Source of the DNA: Phaeodactylibacter sp.
GTDB taxonomy: Bacteria; Bacteroidota; Bacteroidia; Chitinophagales; Saprospiraceae
Assembly (NCBI RefSeq): GCF_022763345.1
Contig: NZ_JALEGS010000011.1
Location: 44,712-108,711, forward strand
Direction: 5' to 3'
Length of the DNA: 64,000 nucleotides
The notes beneath the pieces were generated by a model. That model was not told where the DNA came from. It made no database searches and worked only from the letters and a program-made list of their open reading frames with translations. Made by a program: the position numbers and the translations under genes. Of this stretch, positions 61,214 through 64,000 are shown piece after piece; position 1 is the stretch's first letter, and each line of letters begins with the position of its first letter.

Positions 61214-62083
61214 TTAACGAACCTGCAATTCTTTAAAAAGGGCGGCAACCGTTATCTTCCCCAGCTCATCACAAGCCTTGGGGCTATCTCCAGAAATGAG
61301 CTTCCTGTCGACGTGAGTGGCTCCCGTTATTTTATCGTTGATTACTTCAATGCCCTCTTTTTCTAAAGCTTCGCACTGAAACCAGGTCAACTGCCCGGGC
61401 AGATAGCCCAGTGAAGGTGACTGCTTATCGAATTTATCCGGGAAAGCCGCCATTTTATACCCTTTATAAGGATTGGGGGCATTGCTGTTGTCTTTTGCTA
61501 TCATAGCAGCAGGCCCATGACAAACGGCAACAAGGTACCGGTCAGAGGTTTCTACCCAGCGGAGCAGTTTGCCAACATTTTCATCGTCCGGTAGCCCGAC
61601 CATAGAGCCGTGCCCACCTGGCAGAAAAAGAGCGATGTAATCCGAATCCCCTTTTAATGCATTGCCTGCAACGAGCGCTTTTAGGGAGAGAGGGGTGTCG
61701 AATTTGGTTTGATGTTCTTCCCGGAATGCCAGTACTGCCTTGTCCTTTATGGGTACCGACCACTCTTCAAGGATAGCCGGTTTACCGGTTGAAGTGACTA
61801 CGTCAAAACTAAATCCTCCATTGACGAGATGCATTAATGGAACCATAGTTTCCTGCACATTATTTCCTGTGGAAAAGAGCTTTCCATTGGCCATTTCAAA
61901 GTAACGCTCTTCGGTGCACAGCACTAAAATCTTCTTTTTTCCTTTATACTTCCTGCCCTCAAAATCGGTCGCTTTGTAACCGCTTACTTTGTCTACACCA
62001 AACTTTCTTCCCATTGGGGAGGGGATATAGCCGGGACCATTTTTTTCTTTAGTGGGTGCTATTCCGAGTACTTTCCTGATCAT
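61214..62083 (-). CDS. DJ-1/PfpI superfamily protein, Hsp31/HchA-like
   Basis: The 289-residue protein has the class I glutamine-amidotransferase-like fold. The nucleophile elbow is VAVCHGPAAM, and a glutamate sits in CTEERYFEMANGK. LFLPGGHGSMVGLPDD, and an N-terminal extension as in Hsp31/HchA, support that subgroup. Relatives act as glyoxalase III or protein deglycases and as stress chaperones. I chose ATG 62083 over an upstream start ten codons earlier. The neighbouring SDR, SnoaL-like and HxlR genes fit a carbonyl-stress or detoxification cluster, by inference. Confidence 0.87.
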   Translation of the reverse strand: MIRKVLGIAPTKEKNGPGYIPSPMGRKFGVDKVSGYKATDFEGRKYKGKKKILVLCTEERYFEMANGKLFSTGNNVQETMVPLMHLVNGGFSFDVVTSTGKPAILEEWSVPIKDKAVLAFREEHQTKFDTPLSLKALVAGNALKGDSDYIALFLPGGHGSMVGLPDDENVGKLLRWVETSDRYLVAVCHGPAAMIAKDNSNAPNPYKGYKMAAFPDKFDKQSPSLGYLPGQLTWFQCEALEKEGIEVINDKITGATHVDRKLISGDSPKACDELGKITVAALFKELQVR

Positions 62084-62296
62084 TGCGTTTTGTTTTTTAC
62101 TGTTGTTCCGCAAATATCAGTTGAGCAAAGGGAGGGCATTAAATGATTTCCCGGAAAGGCTAAATGAAATTACGGAAAGTGGTGCAGCCGGTATCTTGCA
62201 AGTTGGGCAAAGACGCCAGCCCCAATAGTCACCAAGGTACCCATTGAGGCCGGAGCCGTCACACAACGTTAGGAAAAGTACAGAAAAGCTCCTCCG

Positions 62297-63202
62297 TTAG
62301 TCGTTTTTGAACCCAAACATCCCATTATCATTCGCCAAACCCTCGGTGGGGATGGGCTGAATGACATCCCAATGCTCTACGACTTTATCGTTCTCAATTC
62401 GAAATAAGTCATAGAAGACATTGCTGGTGTTATTCCATCGTCCCTCACTTACCGTCAAAACAAAATTCCCTTCACCCAGTACTTTGTGTATTTTGGTGTA
62501 CTGAAACATGTTATTCCGGGCAGTTAGATATTCGACTGCTTCTACAATACCCTGCAATCCGTCTTTGATGTCTGGGTTATGCTGATGGTAAGTTTCAGCA
62601 CTGATGTAGTCAGTAATTTTGTTTGGATTTTTGCCCATCAATACATCTTCAACGAGGGATACTGCCAGGGCTTTGTTCGCTTCGGTTTTATCCAAATCCT
62701 CAACCGTTGTGGGACCGTCCGTTTGCGTTCTCCCGCTGGCCGTTTCTGTAACTAATGGGGTCATAGCATCCCAGTGTTCGGCTACCTTGCCATGTTCATC
62801 CAACCGGATGATATCAAAGGAGACCATCTCGTCTGCCCCAAAGGGCTTGGCATTCCGCCAGATGTTGTGCATGAACACGTACTGGCCGTCCTGGAACATC
62901 CGGATATTCTCGGCAGTCGTGCCATTTTCCTGCAGGACCGGCAGCATTTGAATGAAAGGCTCGAGCCCGGTGGGGATGAATGGGTTGTGCTGAATGTAAT
63001 CGGCATTGGCCAGTTCCCGCATCGTCGCCGGGTCATTTTGTAAAACGGCGCCAAGGAAAGTGCCTACTGTTGCTTTGGTACTCATGGTTGAAGGTTTTGC
63101 ATTAGCGTGATCAGATGAAGCAGCCGTTGGAGACTGCGCTGTTGAATGGCTGCAGCAGGCCAAAATGCCCGACAGCAGTAGAAGAGGTATTGCTTTTTTC
63201 AT
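62297..63202 (-). CDS. secreted protein with two SnoaL/NTF2-like domains
   Basis: The 301-residue protein has a signal sequence with a possible lipobox (ILACCS). Two homologous SnoaL-like halves follow. The first spans about 42-155 with YIQHNPFIPTG, YVFMHNIW and KVAEHWDAMTPL; the second spans about 180-290 with YHQHNPDIKDG, FVLTVSEGRW and KVVEHWDVIQPI. This is an internal duplication. Members of the fold bind or isomerise small molecules, but no specific function is known. It is divergent from the HxlR regulator, whose likely operators overlap its promoter. Confidence 0.85.
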   Translation of the reverse strand: MKKAIPLLLLSGILACCSHSTAQSPTAASSDHANAKPSTMSTKATVGTFLGAVLQNDPATMRELANADYIQHNPFIPTGLEPFIQMLPVLQENGTTAENIRMFQDGQYVFMHNIWRNAKPFGADEMVSFDIIRLDEHGKVAEHWDAMTPLVTETASGRTQTDGPTTVEDLDKTEANKALAVSLVEDVLMGKNPNKITDYISAETYHQHNPDIKDGLQGIVEAVEYLTARNNMFQYTKIHKVLGEGNFVLTVSEGRWNNTSNVFYDLFRIENDKVVEHWDVIQPIPTEGLANDNGMFGFKND

Positions 63203-63227
63203 TGCTTAAAGTTTATTACTTTTGTTA

Positions 63228-63269
63228 TGCAAGCAAAATTACACTTTAGCTTTCAAATTGCAAGCAAAA
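63228..63269. promoter_or_regulatory. direct repeats, candidate HxlR operators
   Basis: TGCAAGCAAAA occurs at 63228-63238 and again at 63259-63269, exactly 31 bp apart, about three helical turns. They overlap the -7 and -33 boxes of the SnoaL-gene promoter and lie 49 bp before the HxlR start. Confidence 0.55.
63234..63264 (-). promoter_or_regulatory. promoter of the SnoaL-domain gene
   Basis: On the minus strand CTTG (63264-63261) is followed after 19 bp by TAATTTTG (63241-63234), an exact -7 match. Transcription would start about 25 nt before the ATG at 63202. Confidence 0.6.
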
Positions 63270-63317
63270 ACAGAATTACTTTTATTTTAAAAGCAATATT
63301 TAACAGGAGCTTAACAT

Positions 63318-63755
63318 ATGCCACAGGATTTCAGATGCAACTGCCCGTTTACTTCAGCCCTCGACATCTTAGGGGACAAGTGGATGCTGGTGATTGTAAA
63401 GCAGATGCTGGTCGAAGGCAAGGAGACCTTCAAGGACTTTACGGAAAGTGAGGAGGCCATTGCGACCAATATCCTTTCCACTAAACTCAAGCTATTGGAG
63501 GAGGTGGGGATCATCATCAAGACCAAACGGCCGGGCAACAAAAAGACCAACCTCTATCTTCTAACGGATATGGGGCTAGCCCTGACTCCCATACTCGTGG
63601 AGCTGGCCTCTTGGAGCGACCGCTATCTCAGGGGCCTGAACCCGTCTATTGTGGATGGGGAAGCTATGGAGTCGATGCGCAGGGATAAAGCTGCATTCGC
63701 GAGTGCGTTGGAGCAGAACTACCGGGCAAAGCTGGCTTCAATGGTGTATGAATAA
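63318..63755 (+). CDS. HxlR-family transcriptional regulator
   Basis: The 145-residue protein has the HxlR winged helix: CNCPFTSALDILGDKWMLVI with the typical N-terminal cysteines, then ILSTKLKLLEEVGIIIKTKR and LYLLTDMGLALTPIL. HxlR proteins are dimers that often sense reactive electrophiles or oxidants through the N-terminal cysteine. It is divergent from the SnoaL-like gene and probably controls it, and perhaps itself, through the repeats at 63228-63269. Confidence 0.93.
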   Translation: MPQDFRCNCPFTSALDILGDKWMLVIVKQMLVEGKETFKDFTESEEAIATNILSTKLKLLEEVGIIIKTKRPGNKKTNLYLLTDMGLALTPILVELASWSDRYLRGLNPSIVDGEAMESMRRDKAAFASALEQNYRAKLASMVYE

Positions 63756-63817
63756 CGGTTGAAACAAAGTAATTCAAATCATTTGAGTTTTATCCAATTT
63801 GTTCTTATCTTGCCTGC

Positions 63818-64000
63818 ATGATACGGCGCGATATACTCTGGAAAGGCATTATTGAAGATTTAGCAGAAGACTTTTTGCATTTCTTTTTCTCCAAATACAT
63901 TGACCAGATAGACTTTAGCAGGGGGCTGGAGTTTTTGGATAAGGATTTGGAGCGGATTATGCCGGAAGCGGATACCAAACGGCGGCATGCGGATAAACTG
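63818..64000 (+). CDS. Rpn-family PD-(D/E)XK nuclease/transposase-like protein (3' truncated by window)
   Basis: The first 61 residues begin MIRRDILWKGIIEDLAEDFL and reach TKRRHADKL at the window edge. This opening, with the RHADKL segment that normally precedes the catalytic strand, matches the Rpn/transposase-like PD-(D/E)XK family linked to recombination. A loose promoter (TTTG, 20 bp, TATCTTGC) lies directly upstream. The catalytic residues fall outside the window, so integrity cannot be judged. Confidence 0.6.
   Translation, partial: MIRRDILWKGIIEDLAEDFLHFFFSKYIDQIDFSRGLEFLDKDLERIMPEADTKRRHADKL

Overview
The window comes from a chromosome of a Bacteroidota bacterium, probably a Saprospiria/Lewinella-like lineage (inference). 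Supporting signs are four proteins with type IX secretion (T9SS) C-terminal sorting domains, a DUF5686/CarboxypepD_reg-like outer-membrane protein, DUF4286, a TlpA-type reductase, a PorE/SPOR-like protein, the tiny AURKAIP1/COX24-type basic protein, and many promoters of the Bacteroidota type (TTTG, about 20 nt, TAnnTTTG). I saw no tRNA, rRNA, CRISPR array or complete insertion sequence.

Layout. 1-9.7 kb: M15 carboxypeptidase lipoprotein, a possible small RNA, PRX-like thioredoxin protein, a T9SS cargo, mnmG, rnhB, a DUF5686 outer-membrane protein and a lipoprotein. 9.9-17.4 kb: a GCS2-CBS fusion enzyme; a BlaI/M56 regulatory pair whose promoter carries three 16-bp palindromes; a serine hydrolase; an OmpA-like lipoprotein and a coiled-coil membrane protein. 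17.5-25.5 kb: a T9SS peptidylarginine-deiminase-like enzyme, then an SMC-kleisin-KITE operon (MksBEF/Wadjet-like) facing a small PD-(D/E)XK nuclease-like gene; no JetD/MksG TOPRIM gene is present. 25.5-41.4 kb: mostly housekeeping (TlpA reductase, RNase G, a 31-residue ribosome-type basic protein, HU, yicC-gmk-apaG, PorE-like protein, 2-oxoacid dehydrogenase E2, cinA, birA, rsfS, ftsH). 41.4-50.6 kb: two paralogous secreted metzincin proteases, each behind a long structured non-coding region, then alkaline phosphatase and argH.

50.6-64 kb is accessory in character. It starts with a degraded gene-poor stretch and two GNAT genes, one with its middle deleted. It continues with an AT-richer RloA/RloB (AbiL-type) pair that is probably anti-phage, an S41 protease, a LytTR regulator, a serine hydrolase with a lipocalin-like protein, and a frameshifted propeller-sensor remnant. 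It ends with an AraC/SDR/Hsp31-like/SnoaL/HxlR group resembling a stress-detoxification cluster, and an Rpn-type nuclease at the edge.

The best candidates for undescribed biology are the condensin-like operon with its PD-(D/E)XK neighbour and the RloAB locus. Next come the secreted deiminase, the M56 protein with a 200-residue charged helix, and the long leader or small-RNA regions.
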